A stretch of 64,000 nt of DNA from Cellulomonas cellasea (GTDB taxonomy: Bacteria > Actinomycetota > Actinomycetes > Actinomycetales > Cellulomonadaceae): assembly GCF_006538745.1 (NCBI RefSeq), contig NZ_BJLR01000016.1, positions 186,001-250,000 of the forward strand. Reading direction: 5' to 3'. The position numbers and the translations under genes were made by a program. Shown piece after piece: positions 50,800-58,776 of this stretch (position 1 is the first letter of the stretch; the number at the start of each line of letters is the position of its first letter). The notes under the pieces were generated by a model that had not been told where the DNA came from, did not search any database, and saw only the letters and a list, made by a program, of their open reading frames with translations.

Positions 50800-51750
50800 T
50801 CAGCGGGGGCGGCCGCCGCGGCCCTTGCGTGCGCCGCCGTCTGCGGCGTTGCCGCGCCGACGCGCTGCCGCGGCGGCGCGGTCGCCGGTGGCGGACCTGC
50901 CGGTGCCCGACTTCGCGGTGCCGGACCTGGCGGTGCCGGACTTGGCGGTGCCCGACTTGGCGGTGCCGGACTTCGCGGTGCCGGACTTGGCGGTGGCGGA
51001 CTTGGCGGTGCCCGACTTCGTGCTGCCGGACTTCGCCGTGCCGGACCTCGCGGTGCCCGCCGTGCCGGTCGCCCCCGTGCCGGAGCCACGCGCCGCCGGC
51101 TCGCCGCCGGCCGCCCGGCCGCGTGAGCTGTTCGCGGTGCGGCCGCGGACGATGCCGATCATCTCCTCGACGCGGTCGTCGTGCCGGTCGGTGACCCACG
51201 CGAGCGCGACGGTCGACGTCGGGGCGTCGGTCACGGGCCGGTACGTCACGTCGCGGCGGTGGTGCAGGCGCGCGAGGGACTGCGGCACGACGAGCACCCC
51301 GACCCCCGCGGCGACGAGCTCGACGGCGTCCGCGGTCGTGGCGGGCGGGTCCACGAGCGGCGCGGTGCCGGGCGGCTCGGCCCACGCGAGGACGTCGTCG
51401 GCGGGGACCAGCAGCGTCTCGTCGACGAGGTCGGCGGCGGTCACCTCGTCGGCCGCGGTCACGACGTGGTCCTTGGGCACGACGACGACGCTCGTCTCGG
51501 TGTAGAGCGGGATCGCGCTGAGCGCGTCGCGGTCGACCGGCAGGCGCACGAGCCCCGCGTCGACGTCCGGTCCGGCGAGGGCGGACCCCTGGTCGCCCGG
51601 GGTCGACTGCACCAGCGTGAGCGGGACGTCGGGCAGGCGCTCGGACCACACCCGCAGCCACTTCGCGGGGTTGACGCCCGGCACGACGAGGAGCCGGAAC
51701 GGGGAGACGCCGTCGGGCGTCGGGGCGGTCGCGTCGTCGGGCACAGGCAC
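50800..51750 (-). CDS. Stand-alone LysR substrate-binding domain with basic repeat tail
   Basis: 316 residues. Residues about 15-205 form a LysR-type effector-binding domain (FRLLVVPGVNPAKWLRVWSE, later VELVAAGVGVLVVPQSLAR), but there is no N-terminal winged helix. The C-terminal 100 residues are disordered and strongly basic, including eleven consecutive pentapeptides of type K/R-S-G-T-A (encoded at 50884-51048) and a final RKGRGGRPR. The tail resembles the Lys/Ala-rich tails of actinobacterial HU and could give nonspecific DNA binding. GTG 51750 follows GGAGG. It is divergent from the DUF5997 gene, an association I recall from other actinobacteria. Confidence 0.82.
   Translation of the reverse strand: MPVPDDATAPTPDGVSPFRLLVVPGVNPAKWLRVWSERLPDVPLTLVQSTPGDQGSALAGPDVDAGLVRLPVDRDALSAIPLYTETSVVVVPKDHVVTAADEVTAADLVDETLLVPADDVLAWAEPPGTAPLVDPPATTADAVELVAAGVGVLVVPQSLARLHHRRDVTYRPVTDAPTSTVALAWVTDRHDDRVEEMIGIVRGRTANSSRGRAAGGEPAARGSGTGATGTAGTARSGTAKSGSTKSGTAKSATAKSGTAKSGTAKSGTAKSGTARSGTAKSGTGRSATGDRAAAAARRRGNAADGGARKGRGGRPR
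50884..51048 (-). repeat. Eleven-copy 15-base tandem repeat in coding sequence
   Basis: Exactly 165 bases, eleven 15-base units, each encoding K/R-S-G/A-T/S-A/G. Units differ mainly at third positions, so the array is under protein-level selection but is a candidate for length variation between strains. Confidence 0.9.
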
Positions 51751-51936
51751 CTCCGGTGCGTCGTCCGGTCGGGCGCCGGAGGGAGGCCGGCGCCGGGCGG
51801 CACGGACCCGGTCAGGCTACCCGGCGGCGTCGTGCGGCCCGGAGGGGCGACGCCCGGCGGCGTTCCGGGGGCCGACGGCGCGGCCCGGCCCGGCGGCGCA
51901 CCGTCCCCACCCGGGCGACTCGTTACCCTGGGCCCT

Positions 51937-52398
51937 GTGAGCGCCGCGAAGAAGTCCCAGACGATGAAGCCCTCCACAGCGGCGCAGAAGCTCGACGTGT
52001 ACCTGCCGGCCACGCCGCCGGAGTTCCGTGAGCGCGCCGAGATCTCCCGGGAGGAGCTCGCCGAGCTCCAGAAGAACCCGCCGCAGTGGCTCGTGGACCT
52101 GCACCGCGACGGCCCGCACCCGCGCAACGTCGTCGCCGCACGCCTGCGCGTGTCGATCAGCGGGCTCGCCCGCGGCGGCGTCACCGAGGCGCTGACCAGC
52201 GCGCAGATCACCGAGCTCATCGAGAACCCGCCGTCGTGGCTCCCGCGCGAGCGCGCGATCCAGGCGGAGGTGCGCCGCGAGGAGCAGCGCCTGCGCGAGC
52301 GCCAGCAGGGCATCGGCGAGCGCCCGGACGGCACGCGCGACGAGCTGGGCGCGGACGACGACGCCGTCGCGGAGCCGGTCGCCGACCCCGCGGAGTGA
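51937..52398 (+). CDS. DUF5997 protein
   Basis: 153-residue cytosolic protein. The conserved core is KLDVYLPATPPEFRERAEISREELAEL, followed by NPPQWLVDLHRDGPHPRNVVAARLRVS and a helix ending NPPSWLPRER (about residues 16-110). The C-terminus is acidic and variable. GTG 51937 is the start. The gene is divergent from the LysR-like gene, an arrangement seen in relatives. The sequence has a possible HTH (ARLRVSISGLARGGVTEAL). Function unknown. Confidence 0.85.
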   Translation: MSAAKKSQTMKPSTAAQKLDVYLPATPPEFRERAEISREELAELQKNPPQWLVDLHRDGPHPRNVVAARLRVSISGLARGGVTEALTSAQITELIENPPSWLPRERAIQAEVRREEQRLRERQQGIGERPDGTRDELGADDDAVAEPVADPAE

Positions 52399-52422
52399 CG
52401 CGCGCGGGGTGACGCCTGTGGC

Positions 52423-53163
52423 TCAGCGCCGCCGCACCACCACGTCGTGCACGGTGTGCCCGAGGTCGAGCCCGCGCTGCTCGAACTTCGTCACCGGCCG
52501 GTGCGCGGGCCGGGGCGCGAAGCCGCCCGCCGGGTTCTCCAGCTCGGGGTCCGCCGTGAGGACGTCGAGCATCGCGTGGGCGTACTCCTCCCAGTCCGTC
52601 GCGCAGTGCAGCGTGCCGCCCGGGCGCAGGCGTGAGCGCAGCAGCGCGACGTGCTCGGGCTGGACGATCCGGCGCTTGTGGTGCCGGGCCTTGGGCCACG
52701 GGTCGGGGAAGAAGACGTGCACGGCGTCGAGCGAGTCGGGCCGTACCCGGTGGCGCGCGAGCTCGAGCGCGTCACCGTGCGCGACCCGCACGTTCGTGAG
52801 CCCGGCCTGCTCGACGAGACCCAGCAGGTTCGCCAGCCCGGGCAGGTGCGCCTCGACGGCGAGGTAGTCGCGGTCCGGGTCGTCGGCGGCCATCGCTGCG
52901 GTGGTCTCGCCCATGCCCGAACCGATCTCGAGCACGAGCGGCGCCGACCGGCCGAACAGCGTGGCGGTGTCGAGCCGCCCGTCCACGTCGAGCGGCATCG
53001 GACCGTGCGCGTCGTCGTGCACCGAGAAACCGAGCACCGGCCACAGCCGCGCGAGCGCGTCCTCCCGGGCCGCACCCAGCGCGGCCCGACGCGGGTGGAA
53101 CGTGCGCACCGGGGCGTGCGGCGTGGCGGCGACGTGCCGGAAGCCCTGCGACGGTTGACCCAC
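52423..53163 (-). CDS. trmB: tRNA (guanine-N7)-methyltransferase
   Basis: 246-residue class I methyltransferase forming m7G46 in tRNA. SAM binding is LEIGSGMGETTAAMA. The catalytic/tRNA segment is VFFPDPWPKARHHKRR, diagnostic of TrmB. The C-terminal TKFEQRGLDLGHTVHDVV is also typical. GTG 53163 (GQPSQGFRHV) is chosen since upstream codons in the frame have no ribosome site. It is convergent with DUF5997. Confidence 0.95.
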   Translation of the reverse strand: MGQPSQGFRHVAATPHAPVRTFHPRRAALGAAREDALARLWPVLGFSVHDDAHGPMPLDVDGRLDTATLFGRSAPLVLEIGSGMGETTAAMAADDPDRDYLAVEAHLPGLANLLGLVEQAGLTNVRVAHGDALELARHRVRPDSLDAVHVFFPDPWPKARHHKRRIVQPEHVALLRSRLRPGGTLHCATDWEEYAHAMLDVLTADPELENPAGGFAPRPAHRPVTKFEQRGLDLGHTVHDVVVRRR

Positions 53164-53577
53164 GGGGCCAGGGTACGAGCCGGACGGGACCGGGGTCGAT
53201 GCCGGCTCCGGAGGGCGGTCCCGGTGCCCGCTCCGCGACGCTCGTGGCTGCGACCAGCACGTTCGGACACGCCGAGCTGCCACGCCGGACAGCGTGCCCG
53301 CTTCCGCATGTTCATCCGGGGGCTTCCCACAAGCGCCTGTGAGGGCGCTAGCATCCCTGCCCGAAGGGGATTCGTCCTCTTTGCGCAGGGGGCACTGCGT
53401 GAGTCGACGCTGCCCTCTGCGGGCCCTCCTTTCCTCACGCCCAGCGCTCAGCCACGTCTGCCGTCAGCGACGGCAGCCCTGCTTGCGTGCCGGCCCGTGC
53501 CGGTTCGTCGGGCAGTGCTTCGCGATCTCCACCGGGGTGGTGGCGGTCGTCAGGGTGGGATCTCTAGGGGGCTCGTG
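53164..53577. other. 414-base intergenic region before the toxin gene
   Basis: It separates trmB from the polymorphic toxin. The right half (53290-53570) is less GC-rich and less codon-like than its surroundings. A short stem (GCGCC-TGTGA-GGGCGC) lies near 53335. The toxin frame is open through it without a ribosome site until AGGGGGC before 53575. No RNA gene or gene remnant recognised. Confidence 0.5.
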
Positions 53578-56500
53578 GTGCGCACGGCGTGGCGGTCGTT
53601 GGTTGCTGGTCTCGTGGCTTCGGCAGTCGCGGTGACGGTGGGTGGGCTGCCCGCTGTCGCCACGGTGGAGGACGACACGTCCTCTGCCGACGTTCACCGG
53701 TCGTGGGCCGTGTCGCTCCTGACGTCGGGGACACCGTCGGTGCGGCGAGCCGCCGAGGCGGCGTTGCTGGGGTCGGACGCGGACCTCGAGGCGTTTGCGG
53801 ACTCCGGGTTCGACCAGGCGCTGGATGCCGACTACCGAACGTCGGCGGACGTGCTGGCGAGCACGAACGGTCCGCACGTGAAGAGCGCAGCGTCCGCGGC
53901 CTTGGCCGGGTCGCCAGCGGAGCTGCGCGCGTTCGTCGACGGAGGCTTCAAGTCGGCGTGGTACGACGACGAGCGCCTGCGGGTGATCGCACTCCTGGAG
54001 GCGAGCGGGCCGCACACGTACGAGGCGGCGCAGGCGGCGCTGGACAGCTCCGATCCGGCCGCGTCGTCGGAGTTCCTGTCCTCGGAGCTGGCGACGGTGC
54101 AGTACAACGACGAGCGGTTGCTCGCTCTGACGATGGTCGACGGAGGGGAGAACAACAGCGGTCCGGCGCTGGACGAGGCGGCGCAGGTCGCTCTCGAGGG
54201 CACGGCTGAGAAGAAACCCACTCCCGAGGACCTGCACGAGTTCTTGGTGAACGGGCAGCACGTCGCGCGGGCACGCGATGAGGAGATGGCCACCGTCCGC
54301 GGACTGACCGAGCAGAGCAAGCAGGCCGGTCAGGTGACTGCGACGGAGTCGTTGGCAGCTTCGCAGGCGTCGGGGCGCGCGGAGAGCGCGGCGGAGCTGG
54401 CGAGATCCGCCGCCCAGGAGGCGTTGGCGGAGGCCAAGGCTGCGGGCGGTGCTGCGGAGGGGGCCTCGTCAGCGGCGGGCCGCGCGGCGGACGCGGCAGC
54501 CGCGGCAGAAGGGGCTGCTTCAGAGGCGGTTTCGGCGTCGAGCGCGGCGCTGCGCGCTGCGCAGGCTGCTGCAGACGGGGCACGGAAGGCGACGACGGCG
54601 GCGTCGTTGACGGCCCAGGCGGCTGCGGCTGCGCACTCAGCGGCCGCGGCAGCACGCACCGATGCAGGTCGAGCGGGTGACGCGCTCACGGCGGCCGAGG
54701 CCGCGCGGAAGGCAGCGGCGCAGGTGGCTGCCTTGGAGGCAGTCCGCAAGGAGCGCGATACGGCGCTGGACGAGGCCGCCAAGGCGGCGACGGCGGCGAT
54801 CAGCGCGAGCGTGAACGCTGATGCGGCGGCCGTCGCTGCCGACAAGGCGTCCGGTCAGGCCGGCGTCTCCGCGGCGCAGGCGAAGCGGACGAAGGCCGCT
54901 GCGCGAGCCGCCAAGGCGGAGGCCGCGCGGGCGGCTGAGGCAGCCCAGCGGAGCTTGGGGTTCGCGCAGGCGGCGGCGGCGGCGTCGGACCAGGCCTTCG
55001 ACTTCGCGCAGAAGGCCGGTGAGCACGCGACGCGCGCCGCGGCCGCTGCGGAGCAGGCTGCTGCGCAGGCCGGGGCCGCGGGTCAGGCCGCGGCCGAGTC
55101 GGCCGCCCACGCCGAGCAGGCCACCGCAGCGTCCGAGCTCGCGGTCGCGGCTGCACGGCAGGCGGAGGAGGTCCAGAAGCTCGCTCGGGATGCCGACGCC
55201 GCCCGGCTCGCGGAGGCGACGGATCAGGGAATCAGCGACGCGCAGGACGCCGCGGCCGCCGAGCGGGCTGCGGGCGCCGTGGCAGGGGAGATCGCTGCCG
55301 GGTGGGACCGAGGAGTGGCGTGGGACACCGAGGAGGACGACAGGGTCTCCCAGTCCACCCGGAACCTACTGGCGAAGGCGAGCGCTGAGGGCGCCGCCGT
55401 CCGTGATGTCCTGAGCTTCGGGCGACGGGCGGCGCTGGCGTTGGTGGGCACCGGCGGAGAGTGGACCAAGGCCGCCGCCGCGGAGGCGCTTGCCGGGGAC
55501 GAGGTGATGCTGCGGTCCTGGCTCGCACAGGGTCGTACTCAGGCCGCAGGGCAGGACAACCGAGCGCGGGTATGGCACCTGGTCGACACCCTGCCCGACG
55601 GACCGGAGAAGACGGCGGCGCGGGCGTCCCTCGAGGGGAATGACGCTGCGGTCGCGACGTTCCTGAGGACTCGGGCGTACCCCGGCAAGGTCGTCGACGA
55701 CCGCTCCGCGATGCTGCGGATCCTGGCAGCGAACCCCGGAGTGACCCTGTACAACGCGACGCAGGATGCGTTGGAGGGAACCCCGCAGGAGGCTCACGAG
55801 TTCCTCCGCACCGGGCAGCACGTCGCCCGCGCCGCCGACGATCGCTTGCGCATCCTGGGGATGCTGGAGACCGCAGGCCCTGAGGTCGAGGCTGCTGCCC
55901 AGGTCGCCCTGGCCGGCCCGGCGTCGTACGCGAGCTACTTCCTGACCGTCGGTCAGTACGAGGCGGCCCAACGAGACGCGGAGCAGGCCGCGCACGTCCA
56001 CGCGGTGCAGGTCCTGGTCCGCGAGGCACAGCGGTACGCCGAGAAGGCTCTCGAAGACGCCGCCGAGGCGCGGCGCGTTGCCGCGGTGGCCAAGGGTGCG
56101 GCTGCCGAGGCCGCCACTCACGCCAGCCAGGCGAAGGCTGCAGCCGACCAGGCCGCCGTCTACGCCGACCAGGCCATCCAGTCCGCCGCCGCAGCCAAGA
56201 CGTCCGCCGAGCAGGCAGCCGCTTCTGCCCAGACCGCCGAGGACGCCGCCACCAAGGCACAGGCCTCGGCGGACCGAGCAGCGCGCTCCGCGGTCACCGC
56301 GGGCGCTGCGGCGAGCCGTGCGGCGAGGGATGCCGCGTCCGCTCAGCTCGCGAAGTCGTCCGCGCGCGAGGCCGCTTCCGCGGCCGCACAGGATGCCGCG
56401 GCGGCCGAGCAGGCGGCCCAGGCCGCTGCAGCGACCTACACGGCTCGGGAACGCGAGGTGCAGCGCGCCAGGCGCAGCACCGAGCCCGGCAGCGCCCCCC

Positions 56501-57624
56501 GCGACGCCCCCGCCGGCGCTACGACCGCGAGCGAGACGCAGCGGTACTGGAACTGCCTGACGTCGGTCGACACCGCCCTGGGCTCCCCCGGCATGTGCAA
56601 AGACGGGCTCGTGGCCTTCGGCAAGGCGCTGCTCAACCCGGCCAAGTGCGACACGCCGTCGAACCGTGACTCCCTGGGCTGCCGGATGTACAGCGAGTTC
56701 CAGAAGGTCGCGGGCGGCAACGACGAGCTGAAGTGGGACCTCGCCCAGCTCGCCCTGGGCGTGTGCGGGCTGATCCCCGGCGCCGGTGAGGTCTGTGACG
56801 GCCTCGACGTGGCGGTCTCGGCCGCCCGCGGTGACTGGGGCGGTGCGCTGCTGTCCATGGGCGCGATGATCCCCGGGATCGGCGCGGCGGCCGGCCTGGC
56901 GAAGGTCACAAAAATGGTCGACAAGCTTCGCGGCACGATCAAGATGGTCATCGCCCAGGCCGATGAAGCGGCAGTCCTCGCCAACAGGGTGAGCGGTTGC
57001 TCCATCGTGAACATGGCGACGTCGCAGGCGCGCACGGCCCTGTCGGCCCCGGTTGCCGAGCGCCCCATGGCCCTGGCGCTCAACGTGTCGACGGCCCGCG
57101 CGGGTGGTGGGCCGTCGGACTGCACGCCGCTACCCAGCATCGACCCGGGGGCGGGGCTTCAGGTTGTGCACAATGGGCAGACCAACAAGCCCACAGGCAC
57201 TTCCAACACGATCGTCGTCGCCGACCCTGCCGACGCTGCGGCCATCGCTCGAAAGACTGCCGAGGACACCGCGCGAGACGCGCGGAACGCGCGGGATGCC
57301 AAGGAGTTCGCCGTTCGCCAGTTGCCGATGAAGACGACCGCGGCCGTCGACCCGGTCACGGGGAGGGTCACGACGGGGTTCTCCGGCGAGTTGTTGACGC
57401 CGCCTGCGGGCTTGCAGGAGCGGATGCCCACCGAATCGGTCCGTCCTTGGCCGGTGAACAACTGTGGTGAGGTTGCTGCGTGCACAAGGCAACTAGAAGG
57501 AGTTGCCGACATCGTGGAGCAGCGAGCGATCCTCGACCGGCTGAAGATCATCACCGTATTCACTCGCACCGGCCAGGTCGACCCGCCGTGTCGGAACTGC
57601 GAGGTCTGGGTGCCGAAGCAATGA
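53578..57624 (+). CDS. Secreted ALF-repeat polymorphic toxin with C-terminal deaminase-like domain
   Basis: 1348 residues. Signal peptide (1-about 28, basic start then hydrophobic, ending GLPAVA). Two blocks of ALF repeats (about 30-240 and 620-790; pattern AA..AL.G....L..FL..G) flank and separate very long Ala-rich coiled coils (about 250-580 and 800-960). A hydrophobic pretoxin segment (about 1060-1120, GLIPGAGEVCDGLDVAVSAA) precedes the tip. The last 60 residues hold C1296-G-E1298 (NNCGEVAAC) and P-C1338-x-x-C1341, the zinc and proton-shuttle pattern of YwqJ-like nucleic-acid deaminases. GTG 53578 follows AGGGGGC (53575 possible). Its stop overlaps the next gene, a SUKH-3-like immunity gene. 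Confidence 0.87.
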   Translation: MRTAWRSLVAGLVASAVAVTVGGLPAVATVEDDTSSADVHRSWAVSLLTSGTPSVRRAAEAALLGSDADLEAFADSGFDQALDADYRTSADVLASTNGPHVKSAASAALAGSPAELRAFVDGGFKSAWYDDERLRVIALLEASGPHTYEAAQAALDSSDPAASSEFLSSELATVQYNDERLLALTMVDGGENNSGPALDEAAQVALEGTAEKKPTPEDLHEFLVNGQHVARARDEEMATVRGLTEQSKQAGQVTATESLAASQASGRAESAAELARSAAQEALAEAKAAGGAAEGASSAAGRAADAAAAAEGAASEAVSASSAALRAAQAAADGARKATTAASLTAQAAAAAHSAAAAARTDAGRAGDALTAAEAARKAAAQVAALEAVRKERDTALDEAAKAATAAISASVNADAAAVAADKASGQAGVSAAQAKRTKAAARAAKAEAARAAEAAQRSLGFAQAAAAASDQAFDFAQKAGEHATRAAAAAEQAAAQAGAAGQAAAESAAHAEQATAASELAVAAARQAEEVQKLARDADAARLAEATDQGISDAQDAAAAERAAGAVAGEIAAGWDRGVAWDTEEDDRVSQSTRNLLAKASAEGAAVRDVLSFGRRAALALVGTGGEWTKAAAAEALAGDEVMLRSWLAQGRTQAAGQDNRARVWHLVDTLPDGPEKTAARASLEGNDAAVATFLRTRAYPGKVVDDRSAMLRILAANPGVTLYNATQDALEGTPQEAHEFLRTGQHVARAADDRLRILGMLETAGPEVEAAAQVALAGPASYASYFLTVGQYEAAQRDAEQAAHVHAVQVLVREAQRYAEKALEDAAEARRVAAVAKGAAAEAATHASQAKAAADQAAVYADQAIQSAAAAKTSAEQAAASAQTAEDAATKAQASADRAARSAVTAGAAASRAARDAASAQLAKSSAREAASAAAQDAAAAEQAAQAAAATYTAREREVQRARRSTEPGSAPRDAPAGATTASETQRYWNCLTSVDTALGSPGMCKDGLVAFGKALLNPAKCDTPSNRDSLGCRMYSEFQKVAGGNDELKWDLAQLALGVCGLIPGAGEVCDGLDVAVSAARGDWGGALLSMGAMIPGIGAAAGLAKVTKMVDKLRGTIKMVIAQADEAAVLANRVSGCSIVNMATSQARTALSAPVAERPMALALNVSTARAGGGPSDCTPLPSIDPGAGLQVVHNGQTNKPTGTSNTIVVADPADAAAIARKTAEDTARDARNARDAKEFAVRQLPMKTTAAVDPVTGRVTTGFSGELLTPPAGLQERMPTESVRPWPVNNCGEVAACTRQLEGVADIVEQRAILDRLKIITVFTRTGQVDPPCRNCEVWVPKQ

Positions 57625-58058
57625 CGATGAGCGCATTCGAGTTGCTCCACCGGGCAGGCTGGACGCAGTTTCGACGAGTCGACGTCGACGAGACCGTCAG
57701 CCGGTTGCAAGCGTCGGGGTACGCCGTGGTCCCTCCTTATCGCGAGCTCATCGCGCAGCTCTTGGGTTTGGTGGTCCTTTCCGAGGATGGCAAGAACTCG
57801 CTGGAATTCGACATGGACGGGATCGCCGCTCGCACTGACGCCGAGCTGTGTGAGGCGTACGGCGAAGACATCGGGCGAGCGGTGACCCCGGTGGGCTTTT
57901 ATTCCGACATGGTGCTCTGGGTTGACGAGGTCGGAGAGTTCTGGGGGAGCTTCGACCTTCAGTACGGACGCATTGGGCAGAATATTCAGGAAGTTATTCA
58001 ATGGCTCCTCGTCGACCCAGCAAGCATGCATATGTTCGATCGTCGGCTTCCTGACTAA
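57621..58058 (+). CDS. SUKH-3-type immunity protein
   Basis: 145-residue cytosolic protein. ELLHRAGWTQFRRVD at the start and LEFDMDGI in the middle match SUKH-3 proteins, which neutralise polymorphic toxins, often nucleases and deaminases. The ATG at 57621 overlaps the toxin stop (ATGA), ensuring co-expression. GC content drops clearly here (for example 57890-58010), unlike the toxin body, which suggests that the tip and immunity gene were acquired together. Binding of the deaminase tip is inference. Confidence 0.85.
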   Translation: MTMSAFELLHRAGWTQFRRVDVDETVSRLQASGYAVVPPYRELIAQLLGLVVLSEDGKNSLEFDMDGIAARTDAELCEAYGEDIGRAVTPVGFYSDMVLWVDEVGEFWGSFDLQYGRIGQNIQEVIQWLLVDPASMHMFDRRLPD

Positions 58059-58236
58059 AGGAGAGCGAGTATCGCTGGGCGAGGCGCCTGTCGCGGCTGA
58101 CGGAACCGCGTTGATCTCATCGCTCCTTGATCCTGATCGCATCTGTCGATCTGTGCATCACGGAGGCGTGTCGCCGGTTCGATTTTTCGAGAAGCGGTCA
58201 CCCCGCTTGATCACGAGCAACAGATCGGAGAATGGC

Positions 58237-58776
58237 ATGAAGCGAGCTGTGGGTTGGGTCGGGTTGTCTGCCGCGGCAGTAGGTGTCGCCGTGGCACTGG
58301 GTGGTGGCGGAGCGGCGGTGGCGGCCGACGGTGCCGGGGCCGAGGTGGAGTCGTCGCTGGTGGAGGACTTCGCCTACCCGGGGGCGGATGCCATTTTGGC
58401 GGAGCACGGGTTGAAGCTGATCGCCGGCGACGGTCACATCCTGTTCGAACCGTCGGAGGACGGTTGGTGCGATGCCGCACTGATCAAGGTCGAGAAGCAC
58501 ATCATCACGGGCACGGTACGGAAGGTGGTCAACTACTGCTTCGAGACCTCGGGGACGCGGGGGTTCTTGACGCTGGAGGTGCCGGAGACGGCCGCGGTGC
58601 GGGGTGGGGACGAGCCGCTGGAGGCAACCGCTCTTCTGCAGAGCGGAGAAGAGAAGACCTACGACGTGCCGGCGAACCGCACGGTAGGACTGGATGTCGA
58701 TCCTGCGAACGCGAGGGCGCCCAAGTCGATCCTGCTCGAGCTGCGGTTCGGTACGTGGGAGACGAGCGCAGAGTGA
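58237..58776 (+). CDS. Small secreted protein of unknown function
   Basis: 179 residues: signal peptide (1-about 31, ending AAVAADG), then an acidic alpha/beta domain with HGLKLIAGDGHILFEPS and two cysteines (EDGWCDAAL and VNYCFET) likely forming a disulfide. GGAG precedes ATG 58237. Its stop overlaps the GTG of the first pseudoprotease gene (GTGA), so the two are translationally coupled and probably act together outside the cell. I recall similar small proteins beside trypsin-like genes in Streptomyces, but no function. Confidence 0.8.
   Translation: MKRAVGWVGLSAAAVGVAVALGGGGAAVAADGAGAEVESSLVEDFAYPGADAILAEHGLKLIAGDGHILFEPSEDGWCDAALIKVEKHIITGTVRKVVNYCFETSGTRGFLTLEVPETAAVRGGDEPLEATALLQSGEEKTYDVPANRTVGLDVDPANARAPKSILLELRFGTWETSAE

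Noticed and set aside
50884-51048. Tandem 15-base repeats as a possible CRISPR or noncoding satellite
   Set aside because: There are no spacers, the unit is exactly five codons, and the array is in frame inside the LysR-like gene.
47987-51661. Single 1224-residue minus-strand protein joining the tyrosinase fusion with sequence upstream of 50725
   Set aside because: The upstream part is an out-of-frame shadow of the LysR-like gene (Arg/Ala-rich). The tyrosinase fold starts naturally at 50725.
52651-53577. Upstream extension of the ALF-repeat toxin frame
   Set aside because: It overlaps trmB on the other strand, has no ribosome site, and would bury the signal peptide that begins at 53578.
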